Positions 23,887 through 33,034 of a DNA stretch of 39,066 nt are shown in pieces. Source of the DNA: a bacterium (GTDB taxonomy: Bacteria; UBA10199; 2-02-FULL-44-16; JAAZCA01); the NCBI GenBank assembly GCA_041648665.1, contig JBAZOP010000023.1:1-39066 (forward strand), read 5' to 3'. Under the pieces are notes generated by a model that worked only from the letters and a program-made list of their open reading frames with translations, was not told the origin of the DNA and did not search any database. Each line of letters opens with the position of its first letter. Within the stretch, counting starts at the first letter, position 1. Position numbers and translations under genes: made by a program.

Positions 23887-26055
23887 TCAGCTCCTTCGCC
23901 TCCTGATAGAGAGGGTCGCCAGGGCAATGGCCATCGTAAGGACCAACGCCGGCGCCGATGCGCCCGTCGCAGCCGTAGTGGCCAGTGCGCACCCGGCCTT
24001 GCCGCCGGAATTTTCAGAGGGCATGCTGAGCGAACCCTGCGCGGCAAAATCGCCGGAGGCGACACCGTTTACCGCCGCCTCCATGGCCTTGAGCAGGTCG
24101 AGCTTGCCCGCGCCCCACCTGTCGTTGGGCACGCTGCCGGTGAACGAGTCTGCGTACGCGCTCTTGGTGAGAAAACCCTCCACATCGCCCTGCGTAAAAT
24201 TCTTGTTGTTCTGGAACATGAGGGCTATCGCGCCGCTGACGAACGGGGCCGACATGGAGGTCCCTGCCTGCATGTAATGCACTCCGTCGTCGGACAGCAC
24301 CTGTCCCGAGACCGCGGTCCCGGATGAAAGCGAGGAGGCGATCATGCCGCCGGGCGCCGATATCTCCGGCTTCTGGCCGGTGTAGGCCGGATCGGCGGTG
24401 GGCCCTGCGCTCGAAAAGTTGAGTATCGCACCCAGCTCCTGCCCGTTGAACTGCCAGTTGTAGCCTTCCGCGCTCCAGCTCGTGCGCGTGGCATATGCCG
24501 CCACTGCGATCACGTCCGGAGAGGTGGCGGGCATCGCTATGCTCTTCACCCGATCCCCGGTCACATATTTGTACTCCCCGCCTATGTCGCCCTCGATCGA
24601 CGTGAATTGGATCGTGCGCGCCGGCTTGTCCGGGAACACCCATGCGTCGAAGCCTCCCGTGCCGCCGACCATCAAGTCGAAGCTGTATGACATGGGGTTA
24701 TCAACGCTGGAACCGAGCATGATCCTTATGCCGACGTGCTGCTTGCCGTTGAGAGTGGATTTGGACTCAATGGCGTTGATGAGATAGCTTATCTTCCCGT
24801 TGTCGAAAGAACCGAAGACCTTGTCGCCCTTCTCCACCATGTCACTCTTCTGAACGGGGCTGCCGGCAGGCGCCCCTTTGTGCATGGCCAGGCCCACCGA
24901 AAGATCGGAGCCCAAAGCGCCCCAGAGATCGATGTAATAGACCCTGTCTCCGGTCTTCTTCATGATGACGAAATTGGTCGCCTTGATCTCCCCCTGGGGA
25001 TCGAAGCCGGCGTGGATGCCGGTGTAATCGCGGTCCCCCGAGTACTCGTTGCCGGCCGCCGCCACGAGCGCGCGACCCGCCTGCCCCTGCACTAGGCCGG
25101 CCAGGCATTGCTCGAAGAGCGACGTGCCGTCGTGCGCCCCGAGGTGCGTACCCAGGCTCAAGTTCACGACAGCGGGCACGCCGTACTGCGCCGCCTTGGC
25201 AAAGACGTAATAGGCCGCCTCGCAGATCTTGGTCGAGAAGAGCGTGTCGGCGTATCCGGATTCGAGGCTGAGCCTGGCGTCGTACTTCACGACGACCAGG
25301 TGCGCGCCGGGCGCGACGCCGCGGTATTTCTCGTCGCCGCCGGCCGCGATACCGGAGACGTGCGTCCCGTGGCCGTCCACATCCATGAGCGGGCATTGGC
25401 CGGACGATATCGAATCGAGGAGGCATTCGCTGCCGTATCCATCGTCGATCTCAACAGGCGCGGTCCCGCCGGTGCGGCTCTGGTCCCATATGGCGAGCAC
25501 TCGGCTGCGACCCTCGGCATCGAGGAAATCCGGGTGCGCGTAATCCACCCCCGTGTCCACGATGCCGATGATCACTCCGTCGCCGGTGTATGAGGCGGGG
25601 AGACCCGTGGCCTGGACCACCTCGGAAAGACCTATCTCAGCGCCCGCGAGATCGTTCGAGAGGCCGATCGGTTTCGAGGCCTCGATGAACAGCACCTCTT
25701 CGGCATCCGCGACCATGCCGAGCCGGGACGCGGGTATGAGCGCGGTCATCACCTGCCCCGAGACCACGCGCACGCTCCCGCCCGCGAGGGAGACGACCCC
25801 CCTCGCCGCATCGACGTCGGAGACCTTTATGAAGACCTCGACCTGCGGATCGTCCTGCGCATCATCTGATGAAGGGACGCTGGGAAACGGGGCGCTGATA
25901 GAGAGGGCCTTTGCGCGACCGTCGTCAAAACCGAGCTCCAGGTAAGGATCGATCTTGGGATTCGCAAGCAGGGCCTGGGCAGCGAAGAATACACCGACGA
26001 ATGCAATCGCTGATAAAATTCGCCCCTTCACCAACACCCCGATTCTCTCCCCCAC
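23887..26055 (-). CDS. Subtilisin-family (S8) serine protease with C-terminal sorting-type tail
   Basis: A 722-residue secreted protease. A signal sequence (about 10-31) and an inhibitor-like propeptide precede the catalytic domain with IVDTGVDYAHPDF (Asp167), DGHGTHVSG (His229), AAAGNEY (oxyanion Asn) and GTSMSAPF (Ser600). An insert of about 200 residues between His and Ser, with PA-domain-like features, resembles the lantibiotic-peptidase/C5a-peptidase group. The end has AGCALATTAATG, a hydrophobic helix and RRRRS, the Cys-TM-Arg layout of MYXO-CTERM and related sorting tails. Start uncertain: two GTG codons (26055 and 26037) each have a plausible upstream site. The protein is likely exported and then released or anchored at the outer surface. 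The substrate is unknown. Confidence 0.88.
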   Translation of the reverse strand: MGERIGVLVKGRILSAIAFVGVFFAAQALLANPKIDPYLELGFDDGRAKALSISAPFPSVPSSDDAQDDPQVEVFIKVSDVDAARGVVSLAGGSVRVVSGQVMTALIPASRLGMVADAEEVLFIEASKPIGLSNDLAGAEIGLSEVVQATGLPASYTGDGVIIGIVDTGVDYAHPDFLDAEGRSRVLAIWDQSRTGGTAPVEIDDGYGSECLLDSISSGQCPLMDVDGHGTHVSGIAAGGDEKYRGVAPGAHLVVVKYDARLSLESGYADTLFSTKICEAAYYVFAKAAQYGVPAVVNLSLGTHLGAHDGTSLFEQCLAGLVQGQAGRALVAAAGNEYSGDRDYTGIHAGFDPQGEIKATNFVIMKKTGDRVYYIDLWGALGSDLSVGLAMHKGAPAGSPVQKSDMVEKGDKVFGSFDNGKISYLINAIESKSTLNGKQHVGIRIMLGSSVDNPMSYSFDLMVGGTGGFDAWVFPDKPARTIQFTSIEGDIGGEYKYVTGDRVKSIAMPATSPDVIAVAAYATRTSWSAEGYNWQFNGQELGAILNFSSAGPTADPAYTGQKPEISAPGGMIASSLSSGTAVSGQVLSDDGVHYMQAGTSMSAPFVSGAIALMFQNNKNFTQGDVEGFLTKSAYADSFTGSVPNDRWGAGKLDLLKAMEAAVNGVASGDFAAQGSLSMPSENSGGKAGCALATTAATGASAPALVLTMAIALATLSIRRRRS

Positions 26056-26123
26056 TCAACCTTCTTATCGGCAGCATTTTGCAAATGTTGCCCGATATTT
26101 GCCGCCCCGGAGAACAAAGAGCA

Positions 26124-26154
26124 ACCCCCGGAAAAACAAAAGCTTTCCAGGGGT
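26124..26154 (-). terminator. Possible terminator between OFA transporter and subtilase genes
   Basis: On the minus strand an 11-bp stem with one mismatch (ACCCC.GGAAA pairing with TTTCC.GGGGT) and a 9-nt loop follows 21 bp after the transporter stop, with a moderately T-rich tail. It would separate the two minus-strand genes. Confidence 0.5.
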
Positions 26155-26175
26155 CGGCTTCTTGCAAATTTGAGG

Positions 26176-27414
26176 TCAGGAGGGGCTTTTCACATGGTGC
26201 GGCGGCTTTACGATGAAAGCGAGCACCGAGGCGAAGATGCATATCAGGGCCGCTATCATGAATGCCCCGTTATACGAGCCGAACATATCCCAGAGGCTCC
26301 CGGCCAGTATCGGCATCACGATGCCCCCCACGCCGTACGAGGTGAACATGGCCCCGTAGTTGGCGCCCAGGTTCTTCGTGCCGAACGACTCGGCCGTGGC
26401 CAGGGGGAAGAGCGAGAAGTTGCCGCCGAAGTTGAAGCCTATCCAGCAGGCGGCGACGATGAGCCCCCACTCGCCTGCGCCTATCTTCAGTATCCCCGCC
26501 AGCATGAGCGCCTGCAGGACGCACATGATCGCGATCGCCCTCCTCACGCCGACCTTCTGCGAGACCGTGCCCCAGACGATCCTCCCCAGGCCGTTGAAGA
26601 GCGCCATGATGCCGAGCGCGGAGGCGGCGACTGAGGATGAGAGGCCGCAGGCCAGCTCGCCGAAGTTCTTGAGGCAGCCGATCACCATGAGGCCCGAGCC
26701 TGCGGAGAAGACGAACGTGAGCCAGAGCATCCAGAACTGATGGGTGCGCACGCACTCGCCCTGCTTGAAGTCCTCCGCCTTGGGCGCGTTCGCTTCGGAT
26801 TCCTTGGGCTGCCAGCCGGCAGGCCTCCAGCCCGCAGGGGGATTGGAAAGGAGCAGGGCGCCTGCCACGACTGATATAATGAATATGATCCCGAACGCCG
26901 TGAAGGTCCCGTTCACCCCGTAGCTCTCTATGAAACCGCCCCAGGTGCCTGCGAGCTTGACGAAGATGAAGGCGCCGGCGCCGAAGCCGGCGACCGCAAG
27001 GCCCGTGACAAAGCCCTTCAGATCAGGGAACCACTTCACGCAGGCGGCTATGGGGCAGACATAACCGAGCCCGATCCCTGCGCCGCCGACGATGCCGATG
27101 AAGAAGAGGATGGGCCAGAAACCGGTGCCCCCCAACAGCCCGGCGAGTATGTAGCCCGCGCCCAGCAGCACGGCGCCGGCCAGCGCCACCTTGCGCGGCC
27201 CCACCTTGTCCTGCCAGCGACCCGCCAGGATCATCACAATGGCAAAGGTGGCAAGCCCTGCGGAGAATATCGCCTGCGCCTGCGTCGCGGTGAACGCGTA
27301 GGGACCCGCCGGATCCTGGAGCGCCTTCGTGAACGCTCCCCACGCATAGATAGCGCCCAGACAGAACTGCACGAGCAGAGCTCCCAGGACAACAAGCCAG
27401 CGTCTCTTTTCCAT
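26176..27414 (-). CDS. OFA-family major facilitator transporter
   Basis: A 412-residue MFS protein with about 12 membrane segments. The opening GAIYAWGAF (residues 20-28) and the loop segment GRWQDKVGPRKVALAG are characteristic of the oxalate:formate antiporter (OFA) family, which exchanges small carboxylates. The long central loop LLSNPPAGWRPAGWQPKE also fits. The substrate cannot be told from sequence: members carry oxalate/formate, pyruvate, lactate or other monocarboxylates, and many are uncharacterised. No formyl-CoA transferase or oxalyl-CoA decarboxylase is nearby, so oxalate is not supported. An AAAGGAG site precedes the ATG, and a promoter with perfect -35 lies upstream. Confidence 0.88.
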   Translation of the reverse strand: MEKRRWLVVLGALLVQFCLGAIYAWGAFTKALQDPAGPYAFTATQAQAIFSAGLATFAIVMILAGRWQDKVGPRKVALAGAVLLGAGYILAGLLGGTGFWPILFFIGIVGGAGIGLGYVCPIAACVKWFPDLKGFVTGLAVAGFGAGAFIFVKLAGTWGGFIESYGVNGTFTAFGIIFIISVVAGALLLSNPPAGWRPAGWQPKESEANAPKAEDFKQGECVRTHQFWMLWLTFVFSAGSGLMVIGCLKNFGELACGLSSSVAASALGIMALFNGLGRIVWGTVSQKVGVRRAIAIMCVLQALMLAGILKIGAGEWGLIVAACWIGFNFGGNFSLFPLATAESFGTKNLGANYGAMFTSYGVGGIVMPILAGSLWDMFGSYNGAFMIAALICIFASVLAFIVKPPHHVKSPS

Positions 27415-27456
27415 TCGTTCGCTCCTTTGAGATCAGGGTTCGGAATCGGGCCGCAA

Positions 27457-27485
27457 CTGATATAATCCGGGTGCTTTGGTGTCAA
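27457..27485 (-). promoter_or_regulatory. Sigma-70-type promoter of the OFA transporter gene
   Basis: On the minus strand TTGACA (27480-27485), 17-bp spacer, then TATCAG (27457-27462), 42 bp ahead of the ATG at 27414. The -35 is perfect and the -10 matches four of six. Confidence 0.5.
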
Positions 27486-27592
27486 CCCCCAGGAATCCCT
27501 GATTTTCCGTTGCAACGCCCATTTGAGTGTTCTAACCTTCCGCGATCGTTTGGCAAATCAACATTCCCGATCAAAACAGGGGGAGGAAAATC

Positions 27593-28600
27593 ATGAAGAG
27601 ATTTTTGGCAGTCGCAACAGCAGCCGTCATGGCGTGCGCAGCACTCACGTCATGCTCCAAGTCCTGCCCGCAGTCGCAGGACGACAAGACTACGGCCGCA
27701 ACGATCAACGGCGAAGTGATCACGATGGGCGATCTCAACAAGGCCTCCAAGGACCGTCTGGCGAAGGTCGAGACGCAGATCTACCAGATCAAGAAGTCCG
27801 TGCTCGACAGCCTCGTCGAGGACAGGATCATAGCCGCCGAGGCGAAGAAAAAGGGTTTGAGCCCCGAGGAGTACATAAACCAGGAGATCGAATCCAAGTC
27901 CACGCCGCCCACCGACGAAGAGGTGAAGGCGCTCTACGACGCGCGCAAGGGCACGATGAACCAGCCGTTCGACGAGGTGAAGGACCAGATCAGAAACTAC
28001 CTCGCCATGAACCGCAAGGCCCGCGCCAGGGCGGAGCTGCTAACCAAACTGCGCTCCGACGCCAACGTGAAGATCGACATCAACCCGCCGAGGGCCACGA
28101 TCGACATCTCCGGCGCCCCTGAGATGGGAAGCGGCAAGATCACGCTCGTGGAGTTCTCGGACTACCAGTGCCCGTTCTGCCAGAGGGTGAGGCAGACGAT
28201 CTGGAAGCTGATGGAGGAGTATGACGGCAAGATAAAATACGTGTTCATGGATTTCCCGCTCTCGTTCCACAAGGACGCGAAGAAGGCGCACGAGGCAACT
28301 CACTGCGCCGGCGACCAGGGCAAGTACTTCGAATACAACAAGAAGATATTCGAGAACCAGAGCAAGATCGGCGTGGCCGACTTGAAAAACCTGGCGAAGG
28401 AGCTGGGGCTGGACACGGCGAAGTTCGACGAGTGCCTGGACAGCGGAAAGAACGCGGCCATGGTCGAGAAATCCATAGCGGCCGGCATACAGGCGGGCGT
28501 GAACGGGACGCCGGCGTTCTTCATCAACGGCATCATGATATCCGGAGCGCAGCCCTACGCCTCCTTCAAGGAACTGATCGACTCGGAACTGAGCCGATAA
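27593..28600 (+). CDS. Lipoprotein fusing a SurA-N-like chaperone region to a DsbA-like thioredoxin domain
   Basis: A 335-residue protein. The signal sequence ends in the lipobox LTSC (Cys21). Residues about 35-150 match the N-terminal helical region of SurA/PrsA-type foldases: TINGEVITMGDLNKAS, KKSVLDSLVEDRIIAAEAKK and PPTDEEVKALYDA. Residues about 165-335 form a DsbA/Thioredoxin_4 domain with FSDYQCPFCQRVR (Cys193-Pro-Phe-Cys196) and the cis-Pro loop GTPAFFINGI. The domain pair would bind unfolded substrates and act on their thiols in the periplasm, anchored to a membrane. A GGGGGAGG site precedes the ATG. No DsbB/DsbD-like partner is in the window. Oxidase or isomerase activity cannot be distinguished. 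The next gene, serS, starts 21 bp downstream but is probably unrelated in function. Confidence 0.88.
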   Translation: MKRFLAVATAAVMACAALTSCSKSCPQSQDDKTTAATINGEVITMGDLNKASKDRLAKVETQIYQIKKSVLDSLVEDRIIAAEAKKKGLSPEEYINQEIESKSTPPTDEEVKALYDARKGTMNQPFDEVKDQIRNYLAMNRKARARAELLTKLRSDANVKIDINPPRATIDISGAPEMGSGKITLVEFSDYQCPFCQRVRQTIWKLMEEYDGKIKYVFMDFPLSFHKDAKKAHEATHCAGDQGKYFEYNKKIFENQSKIGVADLKNLAKELGLDTAKFDECLDSGKNAAMVEKSIAAGIQAGVNGTPAFFINGIMISGAQPYASFKELIDSELSR

Positions 28601-28621
28601 ACGCTGGGGCTTTTTTTCACC

Positions 28622-29902
28622 ATGCTCGATACAAAGTTCATACGCGAAAACCTGGACGCCGTGAAGGCCAACTGTCTGGCGCGCAACGTGCGCGTTGACC
28701 TCGGCCGCTTCACCTCCCTCGACGAGGACAGAAGGCGGGCGATCACCGAGCTCGAGGAGACGCGCCGCAGCCTCAACGACCTCTCCTCCAAGATGAAGGG
28801 GAAGATGGAGCAAGCGGAGCGCGAGAAACTGATCGCGGAGGGTAAGTCGCTCAAGGCGAAGATACAGAACTCCGAGGCCCGGGTCGCGCAGCTCGAGGCG
28901 GAGTTCGACGCGCTCCTTCGGTCCATACCCAACATGACCCACCCGGACGCGCCGGTCGCGGCGACCGAGGAGGGAAACCGCGAGATCCGCAAATGGGGCA
29001 AGCCGCGCGAGTTCGGCTTCAAGCCGCTCGACCACCTCGAACTGGGGACGAGGCTCGATCTCATCGACTTCGACACCGCGGCCAAGGTCGCCGGCCAGAA
29101 ATTTTACTACCTCAAGAACGAAGCGGTGCTGCTGGAGCAGGCGCTCATCAACTATGCCCTGCAAGCGCTGATCAAGGAGGGGTTCACCCCCGTCATCACG
29201 CCGGACCTCGCACGCGAACAGATACTCGCCGGGATCGGGTTCAACCCGCGCGGCGAGGAGACGCAGATCTATTCGGTGGCGAACACCGACCTCTGCCTCA
29301 TCGCCACAGCCGAGATCACGCTGGGCGGGATGCTCTCGGACGCGATACTGGAGGAGGCGAAGCTCCCCCTCAAATTCGCCGGCGTGTCGCACTGTTTCCG
29401 CACCGAGGCAGGAGCGGCCGGCCGCGAGTCAAAGGGCCTCTACCGCGTGCACCAGTTCACCAAGGTGGAGATGTTCGCGTTCACCTCACCCGAGGAGTCT
29501 GAAAAGATCCACGACAAGTTCCTCTCGCTGGAGGAGGAGCTCTTCCAGGGGCTCGGCATCCCCTATCGCGTGCTGGACATATGCACCGGCGATCTCGGCG
29601 GGCCGGCCTACCGCAAGTACGACCTCGAGGCGTGGATGCCGGGCCGCGGAGAGCACGGCGACTACGGCGAGGTGACCTCCACCTCCAACTGCACCGACTA
29701 CCAGGCGCGAAGGCTGGGCATCCGCTTCCGCAGGGAAGGCGAGAAGAAACCCCTCCACGTCCACATGGTCAACGGCACCGCCATCGCCATGAGCCGCGCG
29801 CTGATCGCCATACTGGAAAACTACCAGGAGAAGGACGGCAGCGTCACCGTGCCGGAGGCCTTGGTTCCTTATATGGGCGGGATCAAGACCATCAAAAGGT
29901 AG
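28622..29902 (+). CDS. serS: Seryl-tRNA synthetase
   Basis: A 426-residue class II synthetase. The N-terminal 110 residues form the tRNA-binding coiled coil (MLDTKFIRENLDAVKANC start, heptad-rich to about 100). The catalytic core carries motif 2 FRTEAGAAGRESKGLYR and motif 3 GTAIAMSRALIAILENYQ, with TSNCTDYQARR between them. It charges tRNA-Ser and is essential. Length and motif order are those of bacterial SerRS. There is no T-box or other leader upstream, only 21 bp separating it from the DsbA-like gene, so it is likely in one transcription unit with it. A 65-residue gene follows directly. Confidence 0.96.
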   Translation: MLDTKFIRENLDAVKANCLARNVRVDLGRFTSLDEDRRRAITELEETRRSLNDLSSKMKGKMEQAEREKLIAEGKSLKAKIQNSEARVAQLEAEFDALLRSIPNMTHPDAPVAATEEGNREIRKWGKPREFGFKPLDHLELGTRLDLIDFDTAAKVAGQKFYYLKNEAVLLEQALINYALQALIKEGFTPVITPDLAREQILAGIGFNPRGEETQIYSVANTDLCLIATAEITLGGMLSDAILEEAKLPLKFAGVSHCFRTEAGAAGRESKGLYRVHQFTKVEMFAFTSPEESEKIHDKFLSLEEELFQGLGIPYRVLDICTGDLGGPAYRKYDLEAWMPGRGEHGDYGEVTSTSNCTDYQARRLGIRFRREGEKKPLHVHMVNGTAIAMSRALIAILENYQEKDGSVTVPEALVPYMGGIKTIKR

Positions 29903-29905
29903 CCG

Positions 29906-30103
29906 ATGAAATTCACCGTAAAAATAGTCGAGGCGACGTCGCCCTATGATCTCGAGGAACGCATCAACGACGCGATCAACGCGCCGGACGTGCGCGGGTT
30001 CGCGGTTCAAGACGTGAAGACCGAAGTGACGCAGATGCCCGGCGCAAAGGTCTCGCGCGGCGGGATGTTCTATCTCGCATCGATATTGTTCAGGAAGGAT
30101 TGA
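29906..30103 (+). CDS. Small conserved-looking protein, unknown function
   Basis: A 65-residue protein starting 3 bp after the serS stop. MKFTVKIVEATSPYDLEERI, then a short helix, then FAVQDVKTEVTQM and a final strand GGMFYLASILFRK suggest a beta-alpha-beta-beta mini-domain. Coding appears genuine because the spacing to serS is tight and the frame runs cleanly. Its 3' end overlaps the 3' end of the convergent paralogue gene by 34 bp (30070-30103). I do not recognise a family and infer no function beyond likely co-expression with serS. Confidence 0.55.
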   Translation: MKFTVKIVEATSPYDLEERINDAINAPDVRGFAVQDVKTEVTQMPGAKVSRGGMFYLASILFRKD

Positions 30104-31548
30104 TACCTCGGCGGTCTCTCTATCACCCCAAGGTCCACCATGTTCCTAAGAAACATCTCCCGCCCCCATGGGCGGAGCAGAGTGCGAAACTCTTGACTCG
30201 CCATAGAGAGGCGTTCTCTTACGGCCTCGATATGGAGCGGCTTTCCGTTGGAGATCGCCTTCATCTCCCCGCACACCATCCGTAACCTCTCATCTATCTC
30301 CGGCGCCCTCTGCACCAGGCCTATGCGCTCGCTCATCGGTTCCCTGTGCTCCCTGGCCACCGCCCTCCTGAACCTATAGAAGTCGAACGCGGTCTCGGCC
30401 GCTTCTTTGATCGGCCTATGAAGCGGGATCGCATTCCTCACATACTGGGCCGAGTTCTGGACCGTCGTCCTCTTGAGGCTCAGGGCCGAGACCACCATCG
30501 CATCAGGCGCACTCATCACCTCGCGCATACGTTTATAGAAGACATATACGGCGTCCCATACGTCGGCGTACGAACCGTACTGGTCAAGGATGCCGCCTTT
30601 CTCATAGTTGATGAAGAAATGGTCTTCGACGTTCGATATGTAGAAAACCTTCGGAGCGTCCCTGCCCTCCTCCATCGACCGCTCGACGACATCCAGACCC
30701 TCCTTGGCTATCTCGGCTGCGACACCCGTTATCCTGCCCTCCAGGAAGAGATCCCTCTCCCTCCTGAACTGATCCTCGCTGGATATCGTCCCACCCCTGC
30801 CCTCTGAATCCGTGACTACGAAGACGGAGTGCGGACCGTACATCTTCTGCAGATCTTTCCCATTGGGCATGAAACTCTTTCTAAACTCGTGCATCCAGTG
30901 TGCCGTGATCTCCACTATGGGCATGGAATCGGCAAAGGGAACGCGCGATACGACGGCCTCCATGAGGCTCGACGAAACAGCGTTGAAAAACTTATCGTCG
31001 TAGGGAACGTCCTTCGTGAGTCTCACCAGCTCCGCAGGATTAGCTCCGCCGGCATTCGAGAGCCTCAACTCCTCCGACATGGGCCTGCCTGAGATGAGAG
31101 ATAAAAACTCCAGACGGTTTCGCGACGTGGCGAGCAATGCCCCGTAAAGCGGAATGAATCCGAACGGCACGCGCCTGTTGCAGTCTATCGCCCAGGAATG
31201 GGAAGCACCCTGCCACGCGGCGTTGGTGAAACTAAAGATCGGACCAACGCCGACGTATGCACCGCCAACACCCTCTATGCTCCCTATCGCCGAAGGGAAA
31301 TCGTGTTCGTTGATGAGGTAGTTGAACATGCCGTAACCGAAGAAGCTGCTCGGATAGACATGCGGGTTCGAGCGCTCGAAGTACCCGTCGAGGACCGGCG
31401 ACACGGGAGAGAGGTCCAGCTTCCACGCATCCCCGACCTTGATGGGATATGCTCCGCACGATCTCAGCCGGCCGACAGGCGAGAGCACACCGCCTGCCAA
31501 CGCCGGAGCCTGCATCGCCGTCTGCATGTTCGACACCGCGCCGCTCAT
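30070..31548 (-). CDS. LIC_10091-like protein, paralogue A (function unknown)
   Basis: A 492-residue soluble protein. Three blocks are shared with its two upstream neighbours: (1) NEHDFPSAIGSIEGVGGAYV and GVGP (100-103) followed about 17 residues on by AIDCN, and IPLYGALLATSRNRLEFLSL ISGRP; (2) GRGGTISSEDQFRRERDLFL (from Gly250) with EGRITGVAAEI; (3) YISNVED (303-309) with Phe-rich continuation. The GxGP-then-Asp pattern recalls a Rossmann nucleotide or SAM site. From memory this matches the uncharacterised LIC_10091-type family of Leptospira and myxobacteria (YLGVGP, SNVEQYLF); I could not search. The C terminus WGREMFLRNMVDLGVI is common to all three. It is the last gene of the tandem set, 46 bp after paralogue B. 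Confidence 0.7.
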   Translation of the reverse strand: MSGAVSNMQTAMQAPALAGGVLSPVGRLRSCGAYPIKVGDAWKLDLSPVSPVLDGYFERSNPHVYPSSFFGYGMFNYLINEHDFPSAIGSIEGVGGAYVGVGPIFSFTNAAWQGASHSWAIDCNRRVPFGFIPLYGALLATSRNRLEFLSLISGRPMSEELRLSNAGGANPAELVRLTKDVPYDDKFFNAVSSSLMEAVVSRVPFADSMPIVEITAHWMHEFRKSFMPNGKDLQKMYGPHSVFVVTDSEGRGGTISSEDQFRRERDLFLEGRITGVAAEIAKEGLDVVERSMEEGRDAPKVFYISNVEDHFFINYEKGGILDQYGSYADVWDAVYVFYKRMREVMSAPDAMVVSALSLKRTTVQNSAQYVRNAIPLHRPIKEAAETAFDFYRFRRAVAREHREPMSERIGLVQRAPEIDERLRMVCGEMKAISNGKPLHIEAVRERLSMASQEFRTLLRPWGREMFLRNMVDLGVIERPPRYQSFLNNIDAR

Positions 31549-31594
31549 CCTTCATCCCTCGCTATCATGCCAGCGTCCTCTATCACCCTCAGCA

Positions 31595-33034
31595 CTACAC
31601 CACCACCCCCAGCTCCTCCAGGTTTGAGAGGAACATCTCGTTCCACCAAGCCTGCCGGCTCAACCCAAGCCGCCCGAACTCCTCGCGCAGCCTCCGACCG
31701 ATCGAGGATCTGTCCATAGGTATACCCTCGAACATCGAGCGCGCCACCGCCATGCCGGCATCGAAACGAGGTCCGCTCATGATCGACTTCTCCAGCCGAT
31801 CGATTCGCTCGGCGAGCGGGAGCCGCTTCAGCAAGGCCACGTCCACGCGCATCCTGTAGAAGTCCTTCGCTGCACTCGTGGCGGAATCCACGTCCAGTTC
31901 GAGAGGGATGCTGCGCCGCACGTATCGCGCGACGACGTCCACGGAGGTGACCTTTCTCTTCTTGGCGGAGATTATCAGCGCGTCCTTTGCATCGGCCAGT
32001 CCAGCCAGCCCCCTGTAGAGATCATAATAATTCTGCACCCTGGCCGGCATGTCCCGTTCGGCAACGCGCTTCTCGTCGAAGAGGTAGTTGAACAGGAGCA
32101 CGTCCTCGACGTTGGAGATGTAGATCGCGCCGAGCGCAAGCCCCCTGGCGCGCATGTCGGAGGCTATCGCATCGAGGCCTCCGATGATCATGTCTTGAGC
32201 GACCCCCGTTATCCTCCCCTGCAGGAAGAGTTCCCTCTCCTGTCTGAAGGCAAGCTCGCTCGAGAGCACGCCGCCGCGGCCCTGCGCGTCCCTGTTCGTG
32301 AGTACGGAAGCAGGGCAGTCTTCCTCTATCTCCCACCTCTTTCTCTGGGAGAAGGTCCTCTCGAGCTTGGATCTCCATTCCCTCAGCACGACCTTAACCT
32401 TGGAGGTCCTCAGCATATTGCTGTTCCCTGCGACGACGCCGGCGAGGGTTGAGACTACGGCGCCGGCAAAACCCGGGTCAAAGGGCCTGGATATGGCGCG
32501 CTCGCAGACTCTCTCCGGCGAATCTTCGCTGCAATCGGCATGGCGGTCGACGGGCCTCCCGGTCATGAGCGAGACCATCTCGGCACGGCTTCTTGCCATG
32601 CAGAGCAAGCTCCCGTAGACCGGGACAAACCCCATCGGTATCATGAACTTCTTGTCGATTACATAGGCATGCGCGGCGTTCTGCCAGGCTGCATATGAAA
32701 TCGGGACATTCCTGCCCACCCCGATGGAGGCGCCCCCTGCGCCATGGATCGAATCGATCGCAGACGGATAATCCGTCTCATTCGAGAAAAAAAAGTTGAG
32801 GCCGGAATTGAAGTCGGCCTCGCCGGAGATGAAGGGCCTCGACCTCCTGTAATACCCGTTCATAACCTTGTAGAGTGAAGATCTATCGACCCCCCATCGC
32901 CTGGACTCCCGCACAGGGTAAGCGCCGCACGCACGCAACTTCTCCACATGCGGAGCCGCATCGCGGATCAGCGGAATGGCCAAGGCAGGCGCTGACGTGC
33001 CAAGCCCGGCCCCGACGATAGGGGACGCCTTCAT
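31595..33034 (-). CDS. LIC_10091-like protein, paralogue B (function unknown)
   Basis: A 479-residue paralogue of its two neighbours with the same block order: NETDYPSAIDSIHGAGGASI and GVG (the Pro of GVGP is Arg here), AYVIDKK, VPVYGSLLCMARSRAEMVSL, GRGGVLSSELAFRQERELFL, QGRITGVAQDM, IYISNVEDVLLFNYLF and NEMFLSNLEELGVVV. Loss of the Pro in the GVGP loop may mean altered ligand binding. The ATG overlaps the stop of paralogue C by 4 bp, so the two are translationally coupled. Sequence between paralogues has drifted widely outside the blocks, so the duplication is old. No signal peptide or membrane segment. The biochemical role is unknown. Confidence 0.7.
   Translation of the reverse strand: MKASPIVGAGLGTSAPALAIPLIRDAAPHVEKLRACGAYPVRESRRWGVDRSSLYKVMNGYYRRSRPFISGEADFNSGLNFFFSNETDYPSAIDSIHGAGGASIGVGRNVPISYAAWQNAAHAYVIDKKFMIPMGFVPVYGSLLCMARSRAEMVSLMTGRPVDRHADCSEDSPERVCERAISRPFDPGFAGAVVSTLAGVVAGNSNMLRTSKVKVVLREWRSKLERTFSQRKRWEIEEDCPASVLTNRDAQGRGGVLSSELAFRQERELFLQGRITGVAQDMIIGGLDAIASDMRARGLALGAIYISNVEDVLLFNYLFDEKRVAERDMPARVQNYYDLYRGLAGLADAKDALIISAKKRKVTSVDVVARYVRRSIPLELDVDSATSAAKDFYRMRVDVALLKRLPLAERIDRLEKSIMSGPRFDAGMAVARSMFEGIPMDRSSIGRRLREEFGRLGLSRQAWWNEMFLSNLEELGVVV

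Noticed and set aside
28040..29392. 450-codon open frame antisense to the DsbA-like and serS genes
   Set aside because: It spans two real genes and lacks motifs; compositional shadow.
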